The translations under genes were made by a program, and so were the position numbers. Positions 53,818-62,971 of a stretch of DNA of 64,000 nt are shown piece by piece (the stretch's first letter is position 1; each line of letters opens with the position of its first letter). Under the pieces are notes generated by a model. That model was not told where the DNA came from and searched no databases. It was given only the letters and a program-made list of their open reading frames with translations. The stretch is from an uncultured Collinsella sp. (GTDB lineage Bacteria; Actinomycetota; Coriobacteriia; Coriobacteriales; Coriobacteriaceae): the NCBI GenBank assembly GCA_934647195.1, contig CAKUFD010000002.1, forward strand, positions 124,001-188,000, written 5' to 3'.

Positions 53818-53926
53818 AAATAGCGCAGCATCTTAAAACTTTCGCCTGAGCCGTACGCATTAGCTCTGCACTTGGGCTACCATAGCAAACCGTATGAACC
53901 GATCGCGAATCGAGGGGATCTAGGGC

Positions 53927-54838
53927 ATGGAGAAAAACGCTCTTACGTTCCAAGAAATCATTTTGCGTCTCCAACAATATTGGGGAAAACAGGGCTGCGT
54001 CATCATGCAGCCGTATGACTCGGAGGTCGGTGCAGGCACCTTCCATACCGCAACCCTGCTGCGTTCTCTGGGCAAAGATTCTTGGAGGGCTTGCTATGCG
54101 CAGCCGTGCCGTCGTCCTGCCGATGGTCGTTATGGCGAGAACCCCAACCGCATGCAGCACTACTACCAATTCCAGGTGCTTATCAAGCCTTCGCCCGTTA
54201 ACAGCCAGGAACTCTATCTTGATTCTTTGGCGGCTATCGGTCTGGACCCGAACGAGCACGATGTTCGTTTCGTCGAAGACGACTGGGAGAGCCCGACGCT
54301 CGGTGCCTGGGGTCTTGGCTGGGAGGTCTGGCTCAATGGCATGGAGGTTACCCAGTTCACGTATTTCCAGCAGGTGGGCGGTATCGAGGTCAATCCCGTT
54401 CCTGTCGAGATCACGTATGGCCTTGAGCGCATCGCAATGTACGTTCAGGGCGTGAATTCCGTGTACGATATCGTGTGGAGCTACCTGCCCGACGGAACTC
54501 CCATGACCTACGGAAATGTCTTCCTCGAAAACGAGCGTGAATTCTCGGCTTATAACTTTGAAGTCGCGAACATCGACATGATGCGTCAGAAGTTCGACGA
54601 TTATGAGGCAGAGTGCCATTCCTGCCTCGATCGCAAGCTTCCGCTTCCTGCTTACGATTGCGTCATGAAGTGCAGCCATGCATTTAACATTCTTGACGCC
54701 CGTGGCGCTTTGTCCGCTGTCGAGCGTGCGAATTACATTCTCCGCGTTCGTGCCGTCGCAAAAGCCTGCTGTGAGTCCTATCTCGCCGAGGTTGCCGATG
54801 GGTCGAACGGTACCGCTCCGTCTCAGAAGGAGGCATAG
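53927..54838 (+). CDS. glyQ: Glycyl-tRNA synthetase alpha subunit
   Basis: The 303-residue protein has the class II GlyRS alpha pattern: [34 protein letters not shown] and the [22 protein letters not shown] motif 2. It forms an alpha2-beta2 enzyme with GlyS. The ATG is at 53927 and GlyS follows five bases after its stop. I looked for a T-box upstream and saw none. Confidence 0.97.
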   Translation: MEKNALTFQEIILRLQQYWGKQGCVIMQPYDSEVGAGTFHTATLLRSLGKDSWRACYAQPCRRPADGRYGENPNRMQHYYQFQVLIKPSPVNSQELYLDSLAAIGLDPNEHDVRFVEDDWESPTLGAWGLGWEVWLNGMEVTQFTYFQQVGGIEVNPVPVEITYGLERIAMYVQGVNSVYDIVWSYLPDGTPMTYGNVFLENEREFSAYNFEVANIDMMRQKFDDYEAECHSCLDRKLPLPAYDCVMKCSHAFNILDARGALSAVERANYILRVRAVAKACCESYLAEVADGSNGTAPSQKEA

Positions 54839-54843
54839 AGACG

Positions 54844-56937
54844 ATGTCTGAAAAGAAAGACTTCCTGCTCGAGATTGGAACCGAGGAGATGCCCTCGGCA
54901 CCTTTGATCCATGCTTCCAAGCAGTATCGCGAGCTTTTGGCAAAGGGCCTCGATGACGCTGGCCTGGCTCACGGGGATATCAAGATCATCACCTCTCCGC
55001 GCAGGCTCGGTGCGGTTATCGCCGACGTTGCAACCGAGACCGAAGAGGTGCATGAGGTCAAGCGAGGCCCCGCGGCGAACATCGCTTTCGATGAGTCCGG
55101 CGTTCCCACCAAGGCTGCTTGCGGCTTTGCGCGCAAGTGCGGCGTTGAAGCCTCCGAGCTTGTGCGCCGTGAGGACACCGATGGACGCGAGTATGTTTTT
55201 GCCGAGCGTTTCGTTCCCGCCGCTCCTGCCCAGCCTATTTTGACTGCACTTGCCGAAAACGTGATTTCGTCTCTCGAGTGGCCCAACTATCGTTCCCAGC
55301 GCTGGGGTGCCGAGACCGCGACGTTCGTCCGTCCGATTCGCTGGATTTGTTCTCTCCTAGGCAACCAGGTCGTTCCGGTGCACTATGCAGATGTCGAAAG
55401 CTCCAACAAAACTCGTGGTCATCGCGTTTTAGGCCCCGGCGATCATGTTGTCGCTTCTCCTGCCGACTATGAGCGCGTTCTTGAGGAGAACGGCGTTCTG
55501 TCTGCTGAGCGCCGCCGCAGTGTTATTCTGGATGGCATTGCTAAGATCGAGGCAGAGCGCGCGGGCGCTCATGTGGATACTCCCAAGAAGGTCTTTGACG
55601 AGGTCGTTAATCTTTGTGAGTGGCCCACGGTCCTCGTTGGCGTTTTCGATGAGGAATTCCTTGCTGTTCCGCATGAGATTATCTGCGAATCGATGCTCTC
55701 CAATCAGCGCTATTTCCCCATTTACGATGCGGATGGAAAGCTGACGCGCGAGTTTGTCGTCGTCTCCAATACCAAGCCCGAGAACAACGAGAGTGTCATC
55801 GACGGCAACGAGCGCGTTGTCCGTGCTCGTCTCTACGATGCTAAGTTCTTCTACGACGAGGATCTTAAGGTTTCGCTCGAGACCTTCCGCTCCCGCCTCG
55901 CCAGCGTTGCCTTCCAAGAGAAGCTCGGAAACGTCTTGCAGAAAACGGAGCGCATCGAGTCTCTTTCTTTGGCGATTTGCCGTGAGGCGCACATTGGCGC
56001 CCATGTTGCATCCGATGCCCAACGTGCCGCTCATTTTGCCAAGGCGGACCTCGTTTCCTCTGCCGTTGTTGAGTTTACTAACCAGCAGGGCGTCATGGGC
56101 GGCTATTACGCGAAGGCTTCCGGCGAATCCGACGAGGTGGCCGAGGCAATTCGCGATCACTATCGCCCGCGTTTTGCCGGCGACGAACTTCCCTGCGGCC
56201 TTGCTGGCTGCGTTGTCGCTGTTGCCGATAAGCTCGATACCATCACCGGTATGTTTGCTATTGGCGAGCCTCCAACCGGTTCTAAGGATCCGTTTGCGCT
56301 GCGTCGTTCCGCCATTGGCGTTATCAACATCTTGGCAGACCGCCTGCGCTGTGGTTATGGCGCTTTGGTCGATGCCGCTCTCGATGCCTATCTTGAGCAG
56401 GGTCTCTCATTTGATAAAACTGAGGTAGCAAAGGATATTTGCGCATTTATCAAGGGTCGTATGGAGCAGATTGCTCGCGATGCGAAGATCAAGTCCGACA
56501 CTGTCGCTGCTGTTTCTCGCGGAACCATCGAGGCGCCCGTCGACTTCTTTGCGCTCGCTCATGCGCTCGACGACGCTCGTGCTAACGATGCCGAGACGTT
56601 TGACAACCTGGCTACAGCTTATGCTCGTGCAAGCCATCTGGCAGATTCGTCGCTTGGTGTCGATGTAGACAAAGCGTCTCTCCTGCCCGTCGAGCACAAT
56701 CTTCTTCTCGCCACCGATGCTGCGCAAGAAAAGGTTCATGCTGCGATTGACTCCTCTTCCTATGCTGAGGTCATCTCCGCTCTTGCCGAACTGCGCGAGC
56801 CTATCGACCGCTTCTTTGATGATGTTCTGGTAATGGACAAAGACGAATCGATTAAAAACAACCGCCTGCGTCTGCTCAATCGCTTTGTTGCCGTATTCCA
56901 CGATGTCGCCGACATGGGAGAACTTGCTCGAAAGTAA
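54844..56937 (+). CDS. glyS: Glycyl-tRNA synthetase beta subunit
   Basis: The 697-residue protein has the family start LLEIGTEEMPSAPL, a body with the HD-like region and DKLDTITGMFAIGEPPTGSKDPFALRR-type segment (about residue 470), and the DALR-type anticodon domain at the end. It supplies tRNA recognition. The ATG follows GGAGG. A perfect 16-base-pair terminator closes the glyQS operon. Confidence 0.97.
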   Translation: MSEKKDFLLEIGTEEMPSAPLIHASKQYRELLAKGLDDAGLAHGDIKIITSPRRLGAVIADVATETEEVHEVKRGPAANIAFDESGVPTKAACGFARKCGVEASELVRREDTDGREYVFAERFVPAAPAQPILTALAENVISSLEWPNYRSQRWGAETATFVRPIRWICSLLGNQVVPVHYADVESSNKTRGHRVLGPGDHVVASPADYERVLEENGVLSAERRRSVILDGIAKIEAERAGAHVDTPKKVFDEVVNLCEWPTVLVGVFDEEFLAVPHEIICESMLSNQRYFPIYDADGKLTREFVVVSNTKPENNESVIDGNERVVRARLYDAKFFYDEDLKVSLETFRSRLASVAFQEKLGNVLQKTERIESLSLAICREAHIGAHVASDAQRAAHFAKADLVSSAVVEFTNQQGVMGGYYAKASGESDEVAEAIRDHYRPRFAGDELPCGLAGCVVAVADKLDTITGMFAIGEPPTGSKDPFALRRSAIGVINILADRLRCGYGALVDAALDAYLEQGLSFDKTEVAKDICAFIKGRMEQIARDAKIKSDTVAAVSRGTIEAPVDFFALAHALDDARANDAETFDNLATAYARASHLADSSLGVDVDKASLLPVEHNLLLATDAAQEKVHAAIDSSSYAEVISALAELREPIDRFFDDVLVMDKDESIKNNRLRLLNRFVAVFHDVADMGELARK

Positions 56938-56959
56938 TTACTTTCGACATATTTTGATT

Positions 56960-57005
56960 CGAAAGCGAATTGCTCTTCTTCTGAGCAATTCGCTTTCGTT
57001 TTATT
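56960..57005 (+). terminator. Rho-independent terminator after glyS
   Basis: A perfect 16-base-pair stem (56960-56975 with 56983-56998), a seven-base loop and a T tract (TTTTATT). It is the strongest terminator of the window. Confidence 0.96.
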
Positions 57006-57091
57006 CCGGTCAATTGAACTTACCCCATTGTGGCGCCTTAAAGCGGGGTACTATGAGAGCTGTACCCACCAAGAGGACAAAGGGGGCAATA

Positions 57092-57961
57092 ATGCCGGAG
57101 AGCTTTAATGAGACAACGCCTATCGTTCATGTCATATCCGATTCTCTTGGCGACACGGCTTGTGAGGTCGTGCTTGCAGCTGCGGGACAGTTTGACGAAG
57201 GTTGTATTCGCATTTCCCGCCTGCCCAAAGTCACGGATATCTCGCAGGTGATCTCTTATCTCGATATGCATTCAATGCATAATGTGAAGTGCGCCGTATT
57301 CCATACGATCGTTAATACCGCCCTTCGTCATGCGGTAATGCAAGAATGCATGAACAGGAATATTCCCAACGTTGACCTGATGGGTCCTGCTAGTTGCATC
57401 ATCTCCCAGCTCACCGGCAAAGAGCCCCATGGTATCCCCGGCACGATTCACCGAACAGACCAACGATATTTCAAACGCATCGAGGCCATGGAGTACTTTG
57501 TTGAGCACGATGACGGCAGGGGAGCCGATGACATTCGTGATGCTGACATTGTCTTGCTTGGCATTTCGCGAACTTCTAAAACTCCGCTTTCCATGTATCT
57601 TGCCTTTCAGGGATACCGTGTTGCCAACATTCCCCTTGCGCTCGAGATGGAGCCCCCGCAATCCATTTTTGAGGTTGATCCCATGAGGCTTTTCGGTCTT
57701 CTCTCCACAACGGATGTCATCGCAGATATTCGCGATCGTCGATTGGGGGATGACTATTCGCGTGCCTGGGCTTCTTCTTATTCTGACCCGGAGTCAATCA
57801 CTCAGGAGATGGAAGAGGCCCATAAATTGATGAAACGTCTTGGTTGTTTTGTCATTCGTACCGACCGAAAGGCAATCGAAGAATCTGCTGCGGAAATCAT
57901 CAACCATCTTGAGACAGTTCAAGCAGCTCGAGCCGCTAGAGCAAAGAGGAATTCAAAATAG
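57092..57961 (+). CDS. Pyruvate, phosphate dikinase regulatory protein (PDRP/DUF299)
   Basis: The 289-residue protein starts IVHVISDSLGDTACEV and holds the P-loop-like GISRTSKTPLSMYLA motif near residue 155, typical of DUF299. These bifunctional enzymes use ADP to phosphorylate, and phosphate to reactivate, the catalytic threonine of PPDK (or PEP synthase). The gene directly before ppdK supports PPDK as target. I use the ATG at 57092 after AAGGGGG; the open frame extends upstream through the terminator. Confidence 0.93.
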   Translation: MPESFNETTPIVHVISDSLGDTACEVVLAAAGQFDEGCIRISRLPKVTDISQVISYLDMHSMHNVKCAVFHTIVNTALRHAVMQECMNRNIPNVDLMGPASCIISQLTGKEPHGIPGTIHRTDQRYFKRIEAMEYFVEHDDGRGADDIRDADIVLLGISRTSKTPLSMYLAFQGYRVANIPLALEMEPPQSIFEVDPMRLFGLLSTTDVIADIRDRRLGDDYSRAWASSYSDPESITQEMEEAHKLMKRLGCFVIRTDRKAIEESAAEIINHLETVQAARAARAKRNSK

Positions 57962-57994
57962 GTATCTACATCAAGTAACCACATGTGTAGCCGT

Positions 57995-58016
57995 TTACGG
58001 TAACTTTCGTTACGGT
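57995..58016 (+). repeat. Direct repeat in the ppdK leader region
   Basis: TTACGGT occurs twice (57995-58001 and 58010-58016), 15 bases apart, with a related CACGGGT right after. Between them GTAAC and GTTAC form a small inverted repeat. It may be a regulator site for ppdK; nothing more can be said from sequence. Confidence 0.4.
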
Positions 58017-58074
58017 CACGGGTCATGTAAGGTAATACGAAAGATTCCGTAGGTTTTTGCCTATGATGCTAATT

Positions 58075-58105
58075 GCCCGGACTCCAACTGAGGTCCGGGC
58101 TTTTC
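58075..58105 (+). terminator. Terminator between the PPDK regulator and ppdK
   Basis: GCCCGGAC (58075-58082) pairs with GTCCGGGC (58093-58100) and is followed by TTTTC. It lies 47 bases before ppdK and either ends the regulator's transcript or acts in the ppdK leader. Confidence 0.8.
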
Positions 58106-58118
58106 ATACCACGATAGT

Positions 58119-58134
58119 GCATCCGTGTGGATGC
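58119..58134 (+). other. Small hairpin before the ppdK ribosome binding site
   Basis: GCATCC (58119-58124) pairs with GGATGC (58129-58134) around GTGT, three bases before the GAAAGGGG ribosome site (58138-58145). Possibly affects mRNA stability or translation. Confidence 0.4.
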
Positions 58135-58151
58135 GATGAAAGGGGATTATC

Positions 58152-60890
58152 GTGAGCACACAGCAGCGCGTCTACCGTTTTGGCGTTGACGAGCACGGGA
58201 ACGATGTGACAGAAGGCGCATCGAGCATGAATTACACCCTTGGTGGCAAGGGTGCTAATCTTGCCGAGATGGCACGTATCGGCCTTCCTGTTCCTCCGGG
58301 ATTCACCATCACCTGCCAGACTTGCGTCGAGTACTCGGGTGCCAACAACACGTGGCCCGAAGGCGCTCTTGACGAGATCGCTCAAGCAGAGGATGACCTT
58401 GAGCGCCGCATGGGCAAGAAGCTCGGAGATGCCAACGATCCGCTTCTTGTTTCCGTTCGCTCCGGTGCCCCGTTCTCCATGCCCGGCATGATGGACACCG
58501 TCTTGAACCTCGGCCTTAACGACGAGTCTGTCCAGGGTTTGATCAAGCAGACGGAAAACCCCCGTTTCGCCTGGGATTCCTATCGCCGTTTCATTCAGAT
58601 GTTCTCGAACGTCGTTTTGAATGTCGATGCAGATCTTTTTGAAAATGCCATTACGAAGAAGAAGGTCATCGCCGGCGTTCGCAACGACTCCGATCTTTCC
58701 GCCGAGGACCTTGAGGAGCTCGTTGCCGAGTTCAAGGAGATTTTCTCTACGCATGTTTCCGCCGAAAGTCATCCGGAGCTCGTCGTCGATGGCGAGGTGC
58801 GCTTCCCGAACGACCCGAGCCTCCAGCTTCGCCTTGCCATCCAGGCTGTTTTCGGCAGCTGGATGAACGAGCGCGCCATCCTGTATCGCAAGCAGCATGC
58901 AATCTCCGACGACCTGGGCACCGCTGTCAACGTGCAGGTCATGGTCTTCGGCAACAAGGGCGAGACCTCCGCTACCGGCGTTGCCTTCACGCGCAACCCG
59001 GCCGATGGAACCAAGGAGTTTTACGGTGACTTCCTTGTCAACGCTCAGGGCGAAGACGTTGTTGCCGGCATCCGCAACACCGAGCCCATCACCGACCTCA
59101 AGAAGACTCCTGGTCTCGAGGAGGCCGGAGCGGAGCTCGAGCAGGTTTTCGTGACCCTCGAAAACCACTATCGCGATATGTGCGACATCGAGTTCACTAT
59201 CGAGCAGGGCAAGCTTTGGATGCTCCAGACTCGCGTGGGCAAGCGTACCGCCACGGCAGCTTTGCGCATCGCCATTGAAATGGTCGAGGAGGGCCTTATC
59301 ACGCGCGATGAGGCTGTCTCGCGTATCGATCCAGCCCAGCTCGACCAGCTGCTCCATCCGCAGTTTGACACCACTGCCAAGGTGAACGTTCTTGCTCGCG
59401 GCCTCAATGCGAGCCCCGGCGCCGCAGTGGGCAGGGTCGTTTTCTCTTCCGACGACGCTGTCGCTAGTGCCGAGGCGGGGGAGCCTTGCATCCTTGTCCG
59501 CTGGGAGACTAACCCCGACGACCTTAAGGGTATGGTCGCTGCCGAGGGCATTCTCACAAGCCATGGCGGCAAGACCAGCCATGCGGCCGTTATCGCACGC
59601 GGCATGGGCACGCCGTGCGTCTGCGGCGTCGAGGCCTTCCGCATCGATGCGGCTAAGAAGGAGGTGCGTGTCGAGGGTACCGATACCGTTCTCCACGAGG
59701 GCGATATGATCTCCATCGATGGTGCACAGGGAATCGTTGTCTTGGGTGCTGTGCCGCTGGTTTCCGCTGAGCTTTCGGGTGATCTGGACACGATTTTGTC
59801 CTGGGCCGACGAGATTCGTCTTGATGAGACCGACGGTCACGCCAACCATGTTCGCGTGAATGCAGATAATCCCGAAGATGCCGCGCTTGCCCTTGAATTT
59901 GGTGCCGAGGCCATTGGCCTTTGCCGTACCGAGCACATGTTCCTCGGTGATCGCAAGAACATCATCCAAAGCTTCATTCTTTCTGACGATGAGGCTGTAA
60001 GGCAGCAGGCTCTAAACGATCTGCTGAAGGTGCAGACCGAAGATTTTCTTGCTATGTTCAAGACCATGACCGGTCGCGACGTTGTTGTCCGTCTGATTGA
60101 CCCACCGCTGCATGAGTTCCTGGATGATCCTCGAGAACTCGAGATTTCCATCATTAAGAAAGAGGCTGCCGGGGCCAGCCGGGAGGAGCTCGATACTCTC
60201 CGTGCGCGCCTGCGTCGTATCGACGCTATGGCTGAGTCCAACCCCATGTTGGGCCTGCGCGGTGTGCGCCTGTCGGTCGTTTTCGGCGATCTGCCGCTTA
60301 TGCAGGTGCGTGCCGTTGCCACCGCTGCTGCTCGCCTTATCAAAGAGGGTTTCGACCCACGTCCGGAAATCATGGTGCCGCTTGTCTCCATTACGGCAGA
60401 GCACGTTCAGACTCGTGAAGTCATTGAGCGCGTGATCGCCGAGGTCTCCGCAGAAGAAGGCGTAAAGCTTGATATCCCCGTGGGCACTATGCTCGAGCTG
60501 CCCCGTGCCTGCATCGTTGCCGACGAAATCGCTCGCCACGCAGATTTCTTCTGCTTTGGCACGAACGACCTCACCCAGACGACGTTTGGTTTCTCTCGCG
60601 ATGACGCAGAGTCCAAGTTCATTCCGCTGTACCTTCACAAGAATATTCTGAAGGTCAATCCGTTCGAAACGATTGATTCTGCCGTACTTGAACTTGTTCG
60701 CATGGCAGTAGAGAAGGGCCGTTCCACCAATCCCACCATGCACTTTGGTGTATGCGGTGAGCACGGCGGCGATCCCAAATCTATCAAGAGCTTGTTCAAT
60801 GTCGCGAATGTCGACTACGTGTCCTGCTCGCCCTATCGTGTGCCGCTCGCTCGACTCGCCGCGGCGCAAGCTAAGCTTGCTAATAAATAA
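58152..60890 (+). CDS. ppdK: Pyruvate, phosphate dikinase
   Basis: The 912-residue protein has an N-terminal ATP-grasp domain (LGGKGANLAEMARIGLPVPPG start), the phosphohistidine domain with GGKTSHAAVIARGMG, in which the threonine before the histidine is the target of the regulator, and the C-terminal PEP/pyruvate TIM barrel with FGTNDLTQTTFGFSRDD and CGEHGGDP. It interconverts pyruvate and PEP with ATP and phosphate. The GTG at 58152 follows AAAGGGG. Confidence 0.97.
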   Translation: MSTQQRVYRFGVDEHGNDVTEGASSMNYTLGGKGANLAEMARIGLPVPPGFTITCQTCVEYSGANNTWPEGALDEIAQAEDDLERRMGKKLGDANDPLLVSVRSGAPFSMPGMMDTVLNLGLNDESVQGLIKQTENPRFAWDSYRRFIQMFSNVVLNVDADLFENAITKKKVIAGVRNDSDLSAEDLEELVAEFKEIFSTHVSAESHPELVVDGEVRFPNDPSLQLRLAIQAVFGSWMNERAILYRKQHAISDDLGTAVNVQVMVFGNKGETSATGVAFTRNPADGTKEFYGDFLVNAQGEDVVAGIRNTEPITDLKKTPGLEEAGAELEQVFVTLENHYRDMCDIEFTIEQGKLWMLQTRVGKRTATAALRIAIEMVEEGLITRDEAVSRIDPAQLDQLLHPQFDTTAKVNVLARGLNASPGAAVGRVVFSSDDAVASAEAGEPCILVRWETNPDDLKGMVAAEGILTSHGGKTSHAAVIARGMGTPCVCGVEAFRIDAAKKEVRVEGTDTVLHEGDMISIDGAQGIVVLGAVPLVSAELSGDLDTILSWADEIRLDETDGHANHVRVNADNPEDAALALEFGAEAIGLCRTEHMFLGDRKNIIQSFILSDDEAVRQQALNDLLKVQTEDFLAMFKTMTGRDVVVRLIDPPLHEFLDDPRELEISIIKKEAAGASREELDTLRARLRRIDAMAESNPMLGLRGVRLSVVFGDLPLMQVRAVATAAARLIKEGFDPRPEIMVPLVSITAEHVQTREVIERVIAEVSAEEGVKLDIPVGTMLELPRACIVADEIARHADFFCFGTNDLTQTTFGFSRDDAESKFIPLYLHKNILKVNPFETIDSAVLELVRMAVEKGRSTNPTMHFGVCGEHGGDPKSIKSLFNVANVDYVSCSPYRVPLARLAAAQAKLANK

Positions 60891-60930
60891 TTGCATGTAG
60901 CATCGCGTTGCGATAATTGCGTCCCCCTTT

Positions 60931-60965
60931 CGCGCCCCTTCCTCCAGGAGGGGGCGCGTTGCTTT
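60931..60965 (+). terminator. Terminator after ppdK
   Basis: CGCGCCCC (60931-60938) pairs with GGGGCGCG (60951-60958), with extra TCCT/AGGA pairing possible in the loop, followed by TTGCTTT. Confidence 0.7.
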
Positions 60966-61005
60966 AAGGAACCTCCACAAACTCAGGTTTTGTTGCCATT
61001 TCATC

Positions 61006-61033
61006 TTGCTTCACGCAGGTACTTGCGTATAAT
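61006..61033 (+). promoter_or_regulatory. Promoter of rplS
   Basis: TTGCTT (61006-61011), a 16-base spacer and a perfect TATAAT (61028-61033). The spacer holds ACGCA-GGTACT-TGCGT, a dyad reaching into the -10 box. Confidence 0.75.
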
Positions 61034-61100
61034 TACTTTCGTTTGTTCAACTACGTGTCGACATTCGTGTGCGGCACCTCTAGAAGAGTAAGGAAATAAC

Positions 61101-61442
61101 ATGGACTACATCCGCGCAATTGAGCGCCAGCAGATCCGCGAGGACATCCCCCAGGTTCGCGTCGGCGACAACGTCAAGGTGCATTACCGCATTAAGGAAG
61201 GCGATCGCGAGCGCATCCAGGTCTTCCAGGGCGACGTTATCCGCATGAGCGGTGCCGGTGCTCGCGAGACCTTCACCGTCCGCAAGATCTCCTTCGGCAT
61301 TGGTGTCGAGCGTACTTTCCCGCTGCACAGCCCCAAGATCGGTAAGCTCGAGGTCGTTCGCCACGGTCGTGTTCGTCGCGCCAAGCTTTACTACCTGCGC
61401 GACAAGGTGGGCAAGGCTGCTCGCATTCCCGAGAAGCGCTAA
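61101..61442 (+). CDS. rplS: 50S ribosomal protein L19
   Basis: The 113-residue protein has [29 protein letters not shown] start and the C-terminal [17 protein letters not shown] and RAKLYYLR signatures of L19. It lies at the 30S-50S interface. It is transcribed alone between its own promoter and a strong terminator. The ATG follows AAGGAA. Confidence 0.97.
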   Translation: MDYIRAIERQQIREDIPQVRVGDNVKVHYRIKEGDRERIQVFQGDVIRMSGAGARETFTVRKISFGIGVERTFPLHSPKIGKLEVVRHGRVRRAKLYYLRDKVGKAARIPEKR

Positions 61443-61477
61443 GCACAACTGCGAGTCGGTTGTTAATTGCATGGTAA

Positions 61478-61504
61478 GGGACCGCCTCCGGGCGGTCCCT
61501 TTTT
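61478..61504 (+). terminator. Rho-independent terminator after rplS
   Basis: GGGACCGCC (61478-61486) pairs with GGCGGTCCC (61491-61499) around TCCG and is followed by TTTTT. rnhB begins 16 bases further on. Confidence 0.96.
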
Positions 61505-61520
61505 AATGATAGGAAGTCCT

Positions 61521-62309
61521 ATGGCCAATATGACAAGTTCCGCTCCTGCAGCCGTCATCTCCGCAGAGCTTGCTTCAGCTCAAATCGAGGAACTTGCAAC
61601 GCTTATCGAACGCTATCGGGACGACCCGCGACAGCAGGTTAAAAAAGCCTGCGATCGTGCCGCTCGCCGCCTGGAAAAGGAGCATCGCGAACAAGAACGC
61701 GTTCGCGAGATGTATAAACAGATGGTCGAGCTGGGCGGCAATGGCATTGTTGTTGGCGTTGACGAGGTGGGCAGAGGGTCTGTTGCCGGCCCGCTTACCG
61801 TGTGCGCCGTTTGCCTTCCTGCAGAACCTATCATTTGGGGTATCAATGACAGCAAGCAGCTTACGCCGGCGCGTCGCGAATTGTTGGCGGTCAAGATTGC
61901 AGATGTTGCCACAGCTGTCGGCATCTGTCATATCGCACCGGAAGTGATTGATGAGATTGGAATGGCCGCGGCTCTCAGGCGCGCTGTCGCCGGAGCGGTT
62001 GAGGATACTGGGCTTGTGCCGGATTGCGTCTTGATGGATGGCAACCCGCTAGGGGCGGTTCCTCGCGAGCGAAACGTCGTGCATGGCGACGCACATGTTG
62101 CCTGCATTGCAGCTGCATCCATCGTGGCAAAGGTAACTCGTGACGAGATGATGGTCGAACTTGATGCTGAATACCCCGGGTATCATTTTGCACAATCAAA
62201 AGGCTACGCATCTGCAGAGCATATCCAGGCCATCAAGGATCAAGGTCTCTCGCCGGTGCATCGTGTGTCGTTTTGTGGCAATTTCCTAGAAACAGAGACT
62301 CTTTTCTAG
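61521..62309 (+). CDS. rnhB: Ribonuclease HII
   Basis: The 262-residue protein has an about 75-residue helical N-terminal extension, then GVDEVGRGSVAGPL with the first two catalytic acidic residues, NDSKQLTPARR, VLMDGNPL with the third, and ASIVAKVTRDEMM with the fourth. The extension is also seen in Firmicutes RNase HII. It removes ribonucleotides from DNA. I use the ATG at 61521, after AGGAAG; the ATG at 61506 is also in frame. It probably relies on read-through of the rplS terminator or a promoter not recognised here. Confidence 0.95.
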   Translation: MANMTSSAPAAVISAELASAQIEELATLIERYRDDPRQQVKKACDRAARRLEKEHREQERVREMYKQMVELGGNGIVVGVDEVGRGSVAGPLTVCAVCLPAEPIIWGINDSKQLTPARRELLAVKIADVATAVGICHIAPEVIDEIGMAAALRRAVAGAVEDTGLVPDCVLMDGNPLGAVPRERNVVHGDAHVACIAAASIVAKVTRDEMMVELDAEYPGYHFAQSKGYASAEHIQAIKDQGLSPVHRVSFCGNFLETETLF

Positions 62310-62482
62310 GCGGCAATTGAACGAAATCTCTTTTCTGAACTTACTTTCAGCCTATTTACCTGCGTTGTTAGATTTAGGAGAGAAACAGGGGCTATTTAAA
62401 TAAGCTTCCTGTGAGCTTCTGCGGTTAGTTTAGGCACTCGTGCCGTCGATACTTCCTCCAACACGGAAAGGAAGTGATCGTT

Positions 62483-62971
62483 ATGTCTACAACGGATCGG
62501 CAGGCTGAGCGAATCAGCAACTCAAGGCGCGTCGCGGAAGAAGCCCTTAAGAGCGGCGATGATTTCCCTGAGTTCATCGAAACGCTTACACCCAAGGAGC
62601 TTGGTTATCTCGGAGAGGCGCTCGCTTGCTCGTATCTTGAGGAGCGGGGACTCGAGATAGTCGAGAGGCAGTACCGCTGTCGCGAAGGCGAGGCGGACAT
62701 CATCGCCCATGACCTTGATTCGGATGAAATCGTACTTGTCGAGGTTAAGACAAGGCGCACTGCAAGATCTTCTACGATTAATATTTATCCTGAAGAAGCG
62801 GTCGATGAGCGCAAACGTCTTCGGTACGCCCGCATTGCTTCTTGTTATGTGATGGAGCATTACCCAGTCACGTCTCTGCGTTTTGACATCATCGCCATTA
62901 CCCTGCTGAGCGGAGGCGCCGCGCGCATCACCCATGTTCAGGATGCATTTGAATGGGATGCTCAACGATGA
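62483..62971 (+). CDS. yraN: YraN family (UPF0102) endonuclease-like protein
   Basis: The 162-residue protein starts with a helical extension of about 35 residues, then the nuclease-like core LGYLGEALACSYLEERG, GEADIIA and VLVEVKTRR, which match the ExK and D positions of restriction-endonuclease folds. The function is unproven. I use the ATG at 62483, nine bases after AAGGAA; a GTG at 62474 is too close. The 173-base gap before it has a TATTTAAATA palindrome and no clear promoter. Confidence 0.9.
   Translation: MSTTDRQAERISNSRRVAEEALKSGDDFPEFIETLTPKELGYLGEALACSYLEERGLEIVERQYRCREGEADIIAHDLDSDEIVLVEVKTRRTARSSTINIYPEEAVDERKRLRYARIASCYVMEHYPVTSLRFDIIAITLLSGGAARITHVQDAFEWDAQR

Noticed and set aside
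53818-53926. T-box riboswitch upstream of glyQ
   Set aside because: The gap is too short and the T-box consensus is not present.
57021-57050. TACCCC/GGGGTA inverted repeat before the PPDK regulator gene
   Set aside because: Six-base arms separated by 18 bases with no clear promoter; too weak to call.
58104-59969. 621-codon reverse-strand frame inside ppdK
   Set aside because: Antisense shadow; ppdK motifs are unambiguous.
61521-61750. N-terminal extension of RNase HII as a novel domain
   Set aside because: Similar helical extensions of about 70 residues are known in Firmicutes RNase HII, so it is not unusual.
62385-62410. TATTTAAATA palindrome between rnhB and yraN as an operator
   Set aside because: A short A/T palindrome without a promoter or a second copy nearby is likely chance.
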